Below, piece after piece: positions 33,095 through 41,705 of a stretch of 64,000 nucleotides of DNA. The notes below the pieces were generated by a model. The model was given only the letters and a program-made list of their open reading frames with translations. It ran no database searches and was not told the origin of the DNA. Source of the DNA: Streptomyces sp. NRRL B-1140 (lineage in GTDB: Bacteria; Actinomycetota; Actinomycetes; Streptomycetales; Streptomycetaceae); the NCBI RefSeq assembly GCF_001280065.1, contig NZ_LGEA01000092.1, forward strand, positions 89,121 through 153,120. The letters are read 5' to 3'. Made by a program: the position numbers and the translations under genes. Positions within the stretch are counted from its first letter, which is position 1; each line of letters starts with the position of its first letter.

Positions 33095-33550
33095 CTACCT
33101 CGGGACAGGGCCGCCGGGTGAGGGGTGGCCGCCCGCCAGGACCAGTTCCTTCGCCCTGCGGAACTCCTCGTCCGTGATGTCGCCGCGGGCGCGGATCTCG
33201 GACAGCCGGGCGAGCTCGTCGACGCTGCCGGACCGGGTGCCGTCGCCCTTCGCGGTCTCCCGGACGTAGCTCTCGAACGCCTCCTGCTGGGCGCGTGCCT
33301 GGGCGGCTTCGCGGCGGCCCATGTTCTTGCCGCGGGCGATCACGTAGATGAACACCCCGAGGAACGGCAGGACGCAGACGAACACCAGCCAGCCTGCCTT
33401 GGCCCAGCCGCCCATGGAGTCGTCGCGGAAGATGTCGACGACGATCCGGAAGAGCAGGACGAACCACATGATCCACAGGAAGACCCAGAACACCGTCCAG
33501 AAGGCGCTCAGCAGCGGAAAGTCGTAGGCCAGGTACGTCTGTGCGGTCAT
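33095..33550 (-). CDS. PLD-nuclease-N/SHOCT-domain membrane protein
   Basis: This 151-residue protein begins MTAQTYLAYDFPLLSAFWTV, has two membrane helices (about 14-40 and 53-75), and ends with a SHOCT motif (ELARLSEIRARGDITDEEFRRAKELVL). The SHOCT unit is a short oligomerisation helix pair common in actinobacterial membrane proteins. The frame is open for 25 codons upstream but AGGACGGAC before the ATG at 33550 fits the start. Partner function unknown. Confidence 0.85.
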   Translation of the reverse strand: MTAQTYLAYDFPLLSAFWTVFWVFLWIMWFVLLFRIVVDIFRDDSMGGWAKAGWLVFVCVLPFLGVFIYVIARGKNMGRREAAQARAQQEAFESYVRETAKGDGTRSGSVDELARLSEIRARGDITDEEFRRAKELVLAGGHPSPGGPVPR

Positions 33551-33765
33551 GTCCGTCCTCCATCCCGGGTGCGGCCGGCACGGGTGGCCCCGGCCGGTGA
33601 CGCGTGCCGTTCTCAGCGTGCCCACGGCAAGACGGGACGGGCTTCACCCGGGGAGGGTGAGGTTCGGATGAGTCCGATTCCCCACTTTCGCCCCATACGC
33701 ACCATTGTTCTACGGTGGAGAGAACGACGCTGCTCACCCCCTCACCGATCATCGAGGTGACGGTC

Positions 33766-34239
33766 ATGACGGAGACCACTCAGCGCAGTAGCACAGCGGG
33801 CAGGCAGGACGGGGCGACATCGCAGGGCGGCAGGGGTGCTCCCGGCACCCGCGGGAGCACCGCCATCGCGGACACGGTCGTCGCGAAGATCGCGGGCATG
33901 GCGGCCCGGGAGATCCCCGAGGTGCACAACCTCGGCGGAGGCATGACCAGGGCCTTCGGGGCGGTACGCCAGCGGGTGCCGGGCGGGGGCAGCGGAGTCA
34001 CCCAGGGGGTGAAGGTCGAGGTGGGCGAGCGCCAGGCCGCCGTCGATCTCGATGTGGTCGTCGAATACGGCGCCGCCATCGCCGACACCGCCGCGGACGT
34101 CCGGACCAACGTCGTCAACGCGGTGGAGCGGATGACCGGCCTGGAGGTCGTGGAGGTCAACATCGCCGTCGACGACGTCCATCTGCCGGACGAGGAGGAG
34201 GACGAGTCCGAGCAGCAGGGAGGCAGGCGGGTTGCCTGA
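33766..34239 (+). CDS. Asp23/Gls24 family envelope stress protein
   Basis: This 157-residue protein has the Asp23 core (about 33-145: IADTVVAKIAGMAAREIPEV and VNVVNAVERMTGLEVVEVNI-like end) and an acidic C-terminus (EEEDESEQQ). Members are cell-envelope stress proteins, often membrane-tethered by partners. The ATG at 33766 follows GAGGTG, and the frame is open 17 codons further. It is divergent from the SHOCT gene pair. Confidence 0.88.
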   Translation: MTETTQRSSTAGRQDGATSQGGRGAPGTRGSTAIADTVVAKIAGMAAREIPEVHNLGGGMTRAFGAVRQRVPGGGSGVTQGVKVEVGERQAAVDLDVVVEYGAAIADTAADVRTNVVNAVERMTGLEVVEVNIAVDDVHLPDEEEDESEQQGGRRVA

Positions 34240-34256
34240 CCGCCCGGTTCACCGCC

Positions 34257-35114
34257 TCAGTAGATCTCCGGGACCGCCCCCGGACCGATCGGCACACGGG
34301 CGTGCTCCCCGTGGCCGCAGTGGACGATACGGTCGCCGAGGCCGATGGCGTCGGCCTCGGCGACGAACGCGGACAGCGGCGAGCGCATCACCGTGTAGTC
34401 CCCGTAGTGCACGGGCAGCACGAGCCGGGGGTCGAGGCGACGGGCGAGTTCGGCGCCCTGCGCGCCGTCCATCGTGACCACGAAGCCGCCGGGAAGGCGG
34501 GTGCCTCCCAGGTGGAGGACGGCGAGGTCGGCGGCGGGGAAGCGGTCGGCGATCTCCTGAAGGCCGTCGTACACGAGCGTGTCGCCCGAGATGTAGAGCC
34601 GCATGCGGACCGGTCCCCCGGCGGGGCCGAACTCCAGCATGCTTCCCATGACCGGTGGCAGCAGTCCGCGCAGCATCGCGTTGCCGGCGTGACGGCCGGG
34701 CAGGGCGGTGACCGTGACCTGGACGCCGTCGCGCTGGAGGGTGAGCGCCTTCCAGGTGTGCAGCCCCGCCGTGCGGTGGAAGCCGTGCACGACCCTGAGG
34801 CGGCGGGCGGCGTGCGGTGTCGTCAGGATCGGCACGGTGTGGTCCAGGTGCCGGCGGGCCCGGCGGTCCCAGTGGTCGCCGTGCAGGTGCGACAGCACGA
34901 CCGCGTCGAGGTGGGGCAGTTCGTGCACGTCGAGAGCCGGTTCCGTCAGGCGGCGGCTCAGCAGGCCGTAGCCGAGGTAGGCGTACTGCCCGCGGTGCAG
35001 GAAGTTCGGGTCGGTGAGCAGGGTCAGCGGGCCGTACGTCAGGAGCACCGTCGCGTTGCCGACGAAGTGGATGTCGAGCGCCTCGGCGGTGTGGTGATCC
35101 GGTGACTGCGGCAT
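34257..35114 (-). CDS. Metallo-beta-lactamase-fold hydrolase (UlaG/RomA-like)
   Basis: This 285-residue protein has the MBL signature LSHLHGDHWD (about 91-100), an early GNATVLLTYG strand, a SGDT motif (about 185-188) and a late histidine (VHYGDY) that completes two-metal binding. The broad family includes lactonases, phosphodiesterases and N-acyl-phosphatidylethanolamine-type hydrolases; the substrate is unknown. GGAGGAAGC precedes the ATG. It lies 95 bp downstream of ku on the same strand, across the 12-bp tandem repeats. Confidence 0.88.
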   Translation of the reverse strand: MPQSPDHHTAEALDIHFVGNATVLLTYGPLTLLTDPNFLHRGQYAYLGYGLLSRRLTEPALDVHELPHLDAVVLSHLHGDHWDRRARRHLDHTVPILTTPHAARRLRVVHGFHRTAGLHTWKALTLQRDGVQVTVTALPGRHAGNAMLRGLLPPVMGSMLEFGPAGGPVRMRLYISGDTLVYDGLQEIADRFPAADLAVLHLGGTRLPGGFVVTMDGAQGAELARRLDPRLVLPVHYGDYTVMRSPLSAFVAEADAIGLGDRIVHCGHGEHARVPIGPGAVPEIY

Positions 35115-35138
35115 GCTTCCTCCGGTCTCTCCCCAGTA

Positions 35139-35198
35139 CGGTCTCCCATCCGGTCTCCCATCCGGTCTCCCATCCGGTCTCCCATCCGGTCTCCCAGT
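35139..35198. repeat. 12-bp tandem repeat, five units
   Basis: Four perfect CGGTCTCCCATC units and a fifth ending in AGT lie between the ku stop and the MBL ribosome binding site, so they are noncoding in the real frames. Such repeats expand and shrink by slippage. Confidence 0.9.
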
Positions 35199-35209
35199 GC
35201 AGTCCCCCG

Positions 35210-36244
35210 TCAGGCCGTGCGCTTGCGGGACGTCGACTTCTTCGCCGTCGTCTTCTTCGCGGTGCTCTTCGACGCCGCCTTCTTCGTCGTCCCCTGCCCC
35301 TGGCCCTGGGTCGACTTGGCCGTCGACTTCTTCGCCGCCGCCGTCGTCTTCTTCGCCGCCGTCTTCTTCGCGGTGGACGTCGACTTCTTGCCGCCGGTCT
35401 GCTTGGGGGCCGCGCGGGCCGTCTTGCGCTGCGGGAGCGACTTCACCTCGGCGTGCTCCGTCTCCTCGCCGCGGGATTCGCGGGCCGCGCGCACGCTGCT
35501 CTCCAGGGCCGCCATGAGGTCCAGGACCTTGCCACCGGTGGCCGGTTCCGGGGCCTGGGGCGGGGCCTCGCCGGCGGCCTTCGCGGCGATGACCTCCTCC
35601 ACGGCCTCCCGGTACTCGTCGTGCAGGCCCTCCAGGTCGACCTCGCCCAGGGTGTCCATCAGCGCGTCCGCCAGGTCCAGTTCCTGGTCGCGGACGGTGA
35701 CGTGGGAGTCGGGGGCCAGGCCCTCGGGCGCTCGGACCTCGTCCGGCCACAGCAGGCCGTGCATGGCGATGGCCTCGCCGACGACCCTGAGCATGCCCAG
35801 GCGCTCCCGTCCCCGCAGGGCGAACTTCGTGATGGCCACCTTGTTGCTGCGCTTCAGCGCCTCGCGCAGCAGGGTGTACGGCTTCGCGGCCGGCGCGCCG
35901 CCGGCCTGGAGGTAGTACGCGGCGTCCATCTGCAGCGGGTCGATCCGGTCGGCGGGGACGAAGGCGACGATCTCGATCGTCTTGGCCGTCGGGATCGGCA
36001 GGCTCGACAGGTCCTCCTCGGTGATCGGGATGATCGTGCCGTCCGCGTCCTCGTAGCCCTTGCCGATCTCGCCCTGGGTGACCTCGCGGTCCTCCAGTTC
36101 GCAGAATTTGCGGTACCGGATGCGGCCGCCGTCCTCGGTGTGGATCTGGCGGAAGGAGATCGAGTGGCTCTCGGTGGCGTTCACCAGCTTGATCGGAATG
36201 CTGACCAGGCCGAACGAGATGGCGCCGTTCCAGATGGATCTCAC
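35210..36244 (-). CDS. ku: Ku protein, bacterial NHEJ
   Basis: This 344-residue protein forms homodimeric rings on DNA ends and recruits LigD. The Ku core spans about 1-255 (MRSIWNGAISFGLVSIPIKL and onward). The C-terminal about 60 residues are a Lys/Ala/Thr-rich tail with many KK pairs, a DNA-binding extension known in mycobacterial and Streptomyces Ku. The GTG at 36244 is preceded by GGAAGGG; the frame runs seven codons further upstream without a better site. It is divergent from the ligD-type polymerase gene. Confidence 0.96.
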   Translation of the reverse strand: MRSIWNGAISFGLVSIPIKLVNATESHSISFRQIHTEDGGRIRYRKFCELEDREVTQGEIGKGYEDADGTIIPITEEDLSSLPIPTAKTIEIVAFVPADRIDPLQMDAAYYLQAGGAPAAKPYTLLREALKRSNKVAITKFALRGRERLGMLRVVGEAIAMHGLLWPDEVRAPEGLAPDSHVTVRDQELDLADALMDTLGEVDLEGLHDEYREAVEEVIAAKAAGEAPPQAPEPATGGKVLDLMAALESSVRAARESRGEETEHAEVKSLPQRKTARAAPKQTGGKKSTSTAKKTAAKKTTAAAKKSTAKSTQGQGQGTTKKAASKSTAKKTTAKKSTSRKRTA

Positions 36245-36307
36245 GTGCAGCACCCTTCCGGTCACGCTCGGGAGTGTTCGTCATGGTTTGCGTGGGATTC
36301 TTATCGT

Positions 36308-37189
36308 ATGGCGCCTATCACGCAGGTGGAGGGGCGACGGCTCGCTCTCAGCAATCTGGAGAAGGTGCTGTATCCCGCCACCGGCTTCACCAAGGGCGAG
36401 GTGCTGCACTACTACGCGACCGTCGCCGAGGTCCTGCTGCCCCACCTGCGGGACAGGGCGGTGTCCTTCCTGCGGTATCCGGACGGGCCGGACGGGCAGG
36501 TGTTCTTCACGAAGAACGTGCCGCCGGGTACGCCCGACTGGGTCACCACCGCCGAGGTGCCCCGGGTGGAGGGGCCGTCACGGATGGTGCTGGTGCAGGA
36601 TCTGCCGAGCCTGATGTGGTCGGCCAACCTCGTGACCGAGTTCCACACCCATCAGTGGCTCGTCGACACGCCCGACGAGGCGGACCGGATCGTGTTCGAC
36701 CTCGATCCGGGGGCACCGGCGAGCATCGTCCAGTGCTGCGAGGTCGCGCTGTGGCTGCGGGAACGGCTCGCGCAGGACGGCTTCGAGGCCTACGCCAAGA
36801 CCTCCGGCTCCAAGGGGCTGCATCTGCTCGCCGCCGTGCGCGGGGCGTCTTCCGAGCGGGTGTCGGAGTACGCCAAAGCGCTCGCCGTCGAGGCCGAGAA
36901 GGCCATGCCGCGGCTCGCGCTCCACCGGATGACGAGGAGTCTGCGCCCGGGGAAGGTCTTCGTCGACTGGAGCCAGAACGCCGCCCGCAAGACCACGGCC
37001 ACCCCCTACACCCTCCGGGCCCGCCCGGAACCGGCCGTCTCGGCGCCGGTGACCTGGGAGGAGGTCGAGGAGTGCCGCAAGCCGGCCCGGCTGGACTTCC
37101 ACGCGGTGGACATCGCCCCGAGGGTCCAGGACTACGGCGACCTGCTGGCTCCCTTGCTGGACGCGACCGAGGCCGGGACCCTGCCGTAG
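36308..37189 (+). CDS. ligD: LigD-type DNA polymerase/primase domain protein
   Basis: This 293-residue protein is a stand-alone LigD polymerase (archaeo-eukaryotic primase fold) that fills gaps with dNTPs or rNTPs during NHEJ. The metal-binding motif FDLDPG is near 127, SGSKGLHLLA near 167 and VFVDWSQN near 216. The ligase and phosphoesterase domains of LigD are absent here, as in other Streptomyces where they are separate. The gene is 63 bp from the divergent ku start, so both share a regulatory region. Confidence 0.92.
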   Translation: MAPITQVEGRRLALSNLEKVLYPATGFTKGEVLHYYATVAEVLLPHLRDRAVSFLRYPDGPDGQVFFTKNVPPGTPDWVTTAEVPRVEGPSRMVLVQDLPSLMWSANLVTEFHTHQWLVDTPDEADRIVFDLDPGAPASIVQCCEVALWLRERLAQDGFEAYAKTSGSKGLHLLAAVRGASSERVSEYAKALAVEAEKAMPRLALHRMTRSLRPGKVFVDWSQNAARKTTATPYTLRARPEPAVSAPVTWEEVEECRKPARLDFHAVDIAPRVQDYGDLLAPLLDATEAGTLP

Positions 37190-37229
37190 CGGCACAGCGG
37201 TACAGCGGCCGGCTGTACCGCTGCGCCGC
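37189..37229. terminator. Bidirectional terminator between ligD and the NERD-like gene
   Basis: Arms 37189-37206 and 37212-37229 pair over 18 bp with one mismatch around a 5-base loop, between convergent genes, starting in the ligD stop codon. Confidence 0.75.
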
Positions 37230-37272
37230 TCCGGAGCGGCGCGCTGCGCCCCCTACCGAGCGGCGCGCTCCC

Positions 37273-38076
37273 TCACACCCGCACCCACGTGTTCCGGTCG
37301 CGGGCCATCGCGTGCAGGGCCTCCACATCCGCCGGTTTCAGGACGCCGCCCCGTTGCGACAGGCCGCCCACCTCCGCCGCCGTGAGGACGTGCACCCCGC
37401 GCGGGGCGGCCGGGATCGTCACCGCCGCCGGGTCCACCAGGACGAGTACCGGGCGGACCTCCGCCGTCAGGGCGTAGGAGGCGCGGTCGGCGTCGGTGCG
37501 CAGGCGGTGCAGGAGGGGGTGGGGGTCGCTGCGGCCCAGGGTGATCAGGGGGTCGGCGATCCGGACACGCTGCTTGCGCGCCTGGAGGGTGTGGACGGCG
37601 TAGAGGCCGCCGGGGCCGATCAGCAGGTGGTGGATGCGGTCGCCGCCCGGGAGCGGCACGGAGTGCAGGGTGTGCCAGCCAGCGCCGTCGAGACGGTCCA
37701 GGGCGTCACCGACCGTCTGCTCGGCCGCCAGGGCCCTGCGGCGCGGGTCGGGGCGCAGCCGGTGCGTGGGGCCGGGGTCGCGGTCGAGGGCGACGACGAG
37801 GGCCTCGCCGGGGCGGTTGGGGGCCAGGTCGTCGTCGGGGTGGAGGGCGAGGCGGGCCAGCTCGGCGGGGGTCGGCACCGGCGGCGGCCCCACCGTCACG
37901 GGGCCGGTGATGAAGGGCCCGAGGACCTTCAGGACGTCGTCCTCGCGGTCCTCCGCGAGCAGGTTCACCCGGGCGGCCTCACGGTCGTACCAGGCGATGT
38001 TCCTGCCGTCCGGGAGGCAGACGTAGAGCCGCTCCCGGCCGTGCCGCCAGGTCGGTATGACGCGCAGTCCGTTCAT
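37273..38076 (-). CDS. NERD-like (nuclease-related) domain protein
   Basis: This 267-residue protein has a C-terminal half (about 110-230) reading EQTVGDALDRLDGAGWHTLHSVPLPGGDRIHHLLIGPGGLYAVHTLQARK, like the NERD domain, with the GxxxIDHLLIGPxGVFxIxxK pattern degraded (His instead of Asp at the usual place). It may bind DNA or be an inactive nuclease relative. It is convergent with ligD; a role in repair is only a neighbour inference. Confidence 0.72.
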   Translation of the reverse strand: MNGLRVIPTWRHGRERLYVCLPDGRNIAWYDREAARVNLLAEDREDDVLKVLGPFITGPVTVGPPPVPTPAELARLALHPDDDLAPNRPGEALVVALDRDPGPTHRLRPDPRRRALAAEQTVGDALDRLDGAGWHTLHSVPLPGGDRIHHLLIGPGGLYAVHTLQARKQRVRIADPLITLGRSDPHPLLHRLRTDADRASYALTAEVRPVLVLVDPAAVTIPAAPRGVHVLTAAEVGGLSQRGGVLKPADVEALHAMARDRNTWVRV

Positions 38077-38196
38077 GCACCATCACCCCATTCCATGGGA
38101 ACAGGCGGGGTGCTGCGGGGGCAAGAACCCGGTTACCTTGGGAAGGAGTTGAGCCTGCCCGCGGGACCCTCGGGCGGTCATGGTGGGGAGGCGCCG

Positions 38197-38700
38197 TTGC
38201 GTACCCGCAGTAAACCCGACGTGCCCGCTCCGGAGAGTCCGTGGAACGAGGTCGTTCCCGGGCTCTGGATGGGCGGTCACGAGTACACGGGGACCTTGGG
38301 GCACCTGGAGTTCGCCGTCGTACGGGACGAGTTCGATCTCGTGCAGACGCTGCTGCGGCTGCCGGGCCACGGTCCCGATCCGGGCGTCCGGCACCATGTG
38401 TGGCCCATCCCCGACGGGCCACTGGACGGGACGCAGCTCGCCGGGGTGATCCGGCTGGCCGAGGCCGCGTGCGAGGCGATGGACGAGGGCCGCAGGGTCC
38501 TGGTCCGCTGCTACCACGGGTACAACCGCTCCGGTCTCGTCGTCGCTCACGCCCTGATGCGCCAGGGCAGGTCCGCGGAGGCGGCGATCCGGCTGATCCG
38601 GGCCCGCCGCTCGCCCTGGGCACTGCACAACGACCTGTTCGTCGAGTACCTGCGGGCCGGGCTGGCCACGGCCCGGTTGCTGGAGGAGCTCGCCGAGTAG
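38197..38700 (+). CDS. Dual-specificity/tyrosine phosphatase-like protein
   Basis: This 167-residue protein has the Cys-x5-Arg P-loop in VRCYHGYNRSGLV (Cys near 103), an upstream general-acid region HHVWPIPDGPL, and the compact fold of dual-specificity phosphatases. The TTG start at 38197 follows GGGGAGG; no ATG or GTG in frame is nearby. It is divergent from the NERD-like gene. Targets are unknown. Confidence 0.85.
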   Translation: MRTRSKPDVPAPESPWNEVVPGLWMGGHEYTGTLGHLEFAVVRDEFDLVQTLLRLPGHGPDPGVRHHVWPIPDGPLDGTQLAGVIRLAEAACEAMDEGRRVLVRCYHGYNRSGLVVAHALMRQGRSAEAAIRLIRARRSPWALHNDLFVEYLRAGLATARLLEELAE

Positions 38701-38861
38701 CACGACGCCCCGTACCGCCGAGGCCACACGGCCACCCTCCCGCGCAAATGGGACTTCCCCGCGAATAAGGTGTACGCGGCCGATGGTCGCCCGTGCCGTC
38801 CGCCCACCGGGCGCCCACCGCGTGTCCGCCGTGTGCTCACCCACGAACCGCCAGGAGTGCA

Positions 38862-39719
38862 GTGCCTCTCAGCCGCCCCGGCAAGGCAGCCCGCCGCCTC
38901 GCCGTCGTCGCCCTGCTGCTGGCCTCCGCCGTGGGCTGTGGGGACGCCGGCGGTCTCGAGGGCGCGGGGTCGACGCCCACGGCACAGGGGCCTGCACGCC
39001 TCTGGCCGGAGCTGACACCGGCGTCCAGCCCGGCGTTCGAGATCGGCGAGGTGAACACCGAGGTCGTCAAAGGGGTGAAGGTGCCCGGCGACGACATCCG
39101 CCGGGTGAATCCGGTCGGGATCGTCCGGGCCGAGATCGCCGGGAGCCCGGGCGACTACGAAGGCGCCAGGGCGCCCTACCGTGACACCGGGCGGGCCATG
39201 GCCGACTGCGCGAAGGGCCGGGGGCACGGAAAGTGCCCGGTGCTGCGGCCGTACTACCGGGACCTGACCGGTGACGGGCGCGACGACCTGACGCTGGGTT
39301 TCCCGCTGCTGCCCGGCAAGACGACCGCGGTCCGCGTCTACACCGTCGAGAAGCACCGGCTGGTGCAGGTGATGGCGTGGGAGGACGCGCTGAGCGGTGT
39401 CGAGCTGGCCGGGCGTTCCCTGGTGATCCGCTCACCGTCGGAGGTCGCGGGCTACGAGTACCGTCTGCAGTGGACCTGGGACCGGGTCCAGCGGGCCATG
39501 CTCCTCACGCACGACGAGATGCTGCGCACCGGCCCGCACCAGCACTCCCGTAACCCTTCGAGCTCGGGGACGGGTTCTCCGTCGGGCTCCCGCGCCGTTC
39601 CCCCGTCCGCCTCGCCGTCCGCTTCCCCGTCCGCCTCGCCGTCCGCTTCCCCTTCCGCCTCGGCGTCCGCGCCTCTCTCCGCCTCGCGGTCCGGCTCCCC
39701 CTCGGTGAGCGGCGGATGA
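38862..39719 (+). CDS. Lipoprotein with C-terminal Ser/Pro repeats, paired with a histidine kinase
   Basis: This 285-residue protein has a signal sequence (LAVVALLLASAVGC) ending in a lipobox-like AVGC, a middle domain that includes DLTGDGRDDLTLGF, and a tail of PSAS repeats (about 240-285) typical of cell-wall spacers. The GTG at 38862 follows CAGGAG. Its end overlaps the kinase start as ATGA, so it is coupled. Lipoprotein-kinase pairs in Streptomyces (CseA with CseC) monitor the envelope; the analogous role here is inferred. Confidence 0.8.
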   Translation: MPLSRPGKAARRLAVVALLLASAVGCGDAGGLEGAGSTPTAQGPARLWPELTPASSPAFEIGEVNTEVVKGVKVPGDDIRRVNPVGIVRAEIAGSPGDYEGARAPYRDTGRAMADCAKGRGHGKCPVLRPYYRDLTGDGRDDLTLGFPLLPGKTTAVRVYTVEKHRLVQVMAWEDALSGVELAGRSLVIRSPSEVAGYEYRLQWTWDRVQRAMLLTHDEMLRTGPHQHSRNPSSSGTGSPSGSRAVPPSASPSASPSASPSASPSASASAPLSASRSGSPSVSGG

Positions 39720-40963
39720 GGCCGGCACTCCCCCCGTGGTCAGGGACGCTCGCCGCGAAGGCCGCCGCCTTCATCACGGTCATGTGCTGCGCGCTCGCGG
39801 CCCTGCTCGGCGTCCTGGTGCACGTGCAGGTGACGAACCAGACCGTCGGCCAGGCCCGTGACCAGGCTTTGCAGCGGCTGACGCAGGCGACGCAGCGGTA
39901 CGAGGCCGGGGACGCCCTGCGGCGGGGTGCCGGGGTGGATCCGCCGGAGCTGCCCGGAGAGCTGCGGGAGCTGGCGGTGGCCGGGGATCGCGGCACGATG
40001 GTCGGCGACCGGGCGGGACGCCCCGCGATGTGGGCGGCGGGTCCCGTCGACGGCGGGCGGGCGCTGGCCGTGGCGGTCGACTACTCGCAGCAGGCCCGCA
40101 CGATCGCGGGTCTGGACCGGGCGATCGTGTGGTCGTCGGGCCTGGCCATCGGGGCGACGCTGCTGGTCGGGGCGTTCGCAGTGACGCGGGTGACACGGCG
40201 GCTGCACACCACGGCCCGGGTGGCCCGGCGGATCAGCGCGGGCGACCTGGACGCGCGCGTGAACGACCCCCGCACGGGCCCGCGCAGGCAGGCCAGTGCG
40301 CAGGACGAGGTGGCCGCGGTCGCCGCCGCGCTGGACTCCATGGCGGCGTCGCTGCAGGGGAAGCTGCTGGCCGAGCAGCGGTTCACGGCGGATGTCGCGC
40401 ATGAGCTGCGCACGCCGCTGACCGGGCTGCACGCGGCGGCGGAACTGCTGCCGCCGGGCCGTCCGACGGAGCTGGTGCGCGACCGGGTGGCGGCGCTGCG
40501 CACCCTCACCGAGGACCTGCTGGAGATCTCCCGGCTGGACACGGGCCGGGAGCGGGTGGAGCTGGACACCGAGCAGCTGGGGCCGCTGGCCGAGCGGGCG
40601 GTGCGGGCGGCGGGGAACGGCACGGAGGTCAGGGTCGTACGGGACGTGTCCGTGGAGACGGACCGGCGGCGGCTGGAGCGGGTGCTGGGCAATCTCGTGG
40701 CGAACGCGCACAAGCACGGGCGAGGGCCGGTGGTGCTGACCGTGGACGGGCCGGTGGTGACCGTTCGCGATCACGGGGACGGGTTTCCGGAGTACCTGGT
40801 CGCGCACGGCCCGCAGCGGTTCCGGACGGAGGGCGGTACGCGGGGACACGGTCTGGGGCTGACCATCGCGCGCGGGCAGGCCGAGGTGCTGGGGGCGCGG
40901 CTGGAGTTCGCGAACGCGCCGGAGGGCGGGGCAGTGGCCACCCTGAGGCTCGCGGCGGAGTGA
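39716..40963 (+). CDS. Membrane sensor histidine kinase without adjacent response regulator
   Basis: This 415-residue kinase has two membrane helices (about 12-34 and 135-157), a short extracellular loop between them, HAMP (about 158-215), H box FTADVAHELRTPL (about 226-238, His near 232) and ATPase boxes N (LGNLVANAHKHG), G1 (DHGDGF) and G2 (GHGLGLTIARG). No response regulator lies in either neighbour, so its partner is encoded elsewhere or lost. The upstream gene overlaps it and could supply a sensor lipoprotein. Confidence 0.9.
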   Translation: MRPALPPWSGTLAAKAAAFITVMCCALAALLGVLVHVQVTNQTVGQARDQALQRLTQATQRYEAGDALRRGAGVDPPELPGELRELAVAGDRGTMVGDRAGRPAMWAAGPVDGGRALAVAVDYSQQARTIAGLDRAIVWSSGLAIGATLLVGAFAVTRVTRRLHTTARVARRISAGDLDARVNDPRTGPRRQASAQDEVAAVAAALDSMAASLQGKLLAEQRFTADVAHELRTPLTGLHAAAELLPPGRPTELVRDRVAALRTLTEDLLEISRLDTGRERVELDTEQLGPLAERAVRAAGNGTEVRVVRDVSVETDRRRLERVLGNLVANAHKHGRGPVVLTVDGPVVTVRDHGDGFPEYLVAHGPQRFRTEGGTRGHGLGLTIARGQAEVLGARLEFANAPEGGAVATLRLAAE

Positions 40964-41021
40964 GCACCCGGTGCGCGCCCTCCTATGGCCCAGCGTGAGG
41001 GGCGGCACCCCAGGGGCGCTC

Positions 41022-41037
41022 CTAATGTGTCGATTAG
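41022..41037. promoter_or_regulatory. Possible operator before the SH3-like gene
   Basis: CTAAT...ATTAG with a 6-base centre (41022-41037) lies 41 bp upstream of the start codon in an otherwise GC-rich stretch. Motif observation only. Confidence 0.35.
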
Positions 41038-41077
41038 TCAGCTTCGGCACTTTCGCCCCCACATGGAGGTATTCCCC

Positions 41078-41626
41078 ATGTCCCTGCGCACCCGCCTCTC
41101 CATAGCCATCGTCGCCGGGCTCCTCGCCGCAGCGGCCGCCGTCACGCCCGCCGCCGCGGACGGCGACTGGGACCCGAGTGGCGGCAAGGGCAACAGCAAC
41201 GGCCGAAACGACGCCGGCGGCGGGAACGGCGGCAACAGCGGCAACGACCCGAACGGCTGGAACGGCAACGGCCGGCACGACTCGAACGGCGGAACCGGCG
41301 GCAACGGCGGGAACGGCGGCAACGGCCGCCCTGACCCGAACGCCGGGAACGGCCGCCCTGACCCGAACGGCGGCAACGGGCACCGCGACCAGAGCCTCTA
41401 CCGGGGCGTCGTCACGGCGGACACGCTGGCGCTGCGCAGTGCCCCGAACCGCGGTTCGCAGATCATCCGGTTCGCCCATCGGGGCGATGTCGTCAAGATC
41501 TTCTGCAAGACGGGCGGCGAGACCGTGCGGGGCAACCCGCTCTGGTACCTGCTGACGGACGGCACCTGGGCCTGGGGCGCGGCCCGGTACATCGACAACA
41601 TCGGCCCCGCGCCACGCTGGTGCTGA
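41078..41626 (+). CDS. Secreted Asn/Gly-rich protein with SH3-like domain
   Basis: This 182-residue protein has a signal peptide (about 1-28, ending AAA), a low-complexity linker of Gly/Asn with GNGG and PDPNGGNG repeats (about 30-105), and a bacterial SH3-like domain (about 108-178: VVTADTLALRSAPNRGSQIIRF). SH3b domains often bind wall peptides. GGAGG precedes the ATG. The Asn content is unusual in a GC-rich genome and suggests a flexible wall-spanning linker. Confidence 0.85.
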   Translation: MSLRTRLSIAIVAGLLAAAAAVTPAAADGDWDPSGGKGNSNGRNDAGGGNGGNSGNDPNGWNGNGRHDSNGGTGGNGGNGGNGRPDPNAGNGRPDPNGGNGHRDQSLYRGVVTADTLALRSAPNRGSQIIRFAHRGDVVKIFCKTGGETVRGNPLWYLLTDGTWAWGAARYIDNIGPAPRWC

Positions 41627-41705
41627 CACCACCTCCACACCTGACGCCACGGACACCCGGCCACCCAAAAGCCTGCGAGACGCACGGTTTGGGTAGATTC
41701 CGGAC

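Noticed and set aside
35139..35198. Short regular repeats that might suggest a CRISPR array.
   Set aside because: The units are directly abutting 12-mers without spacers, so this is a simple tandem repeat. No CRISPR array is visible in the window.
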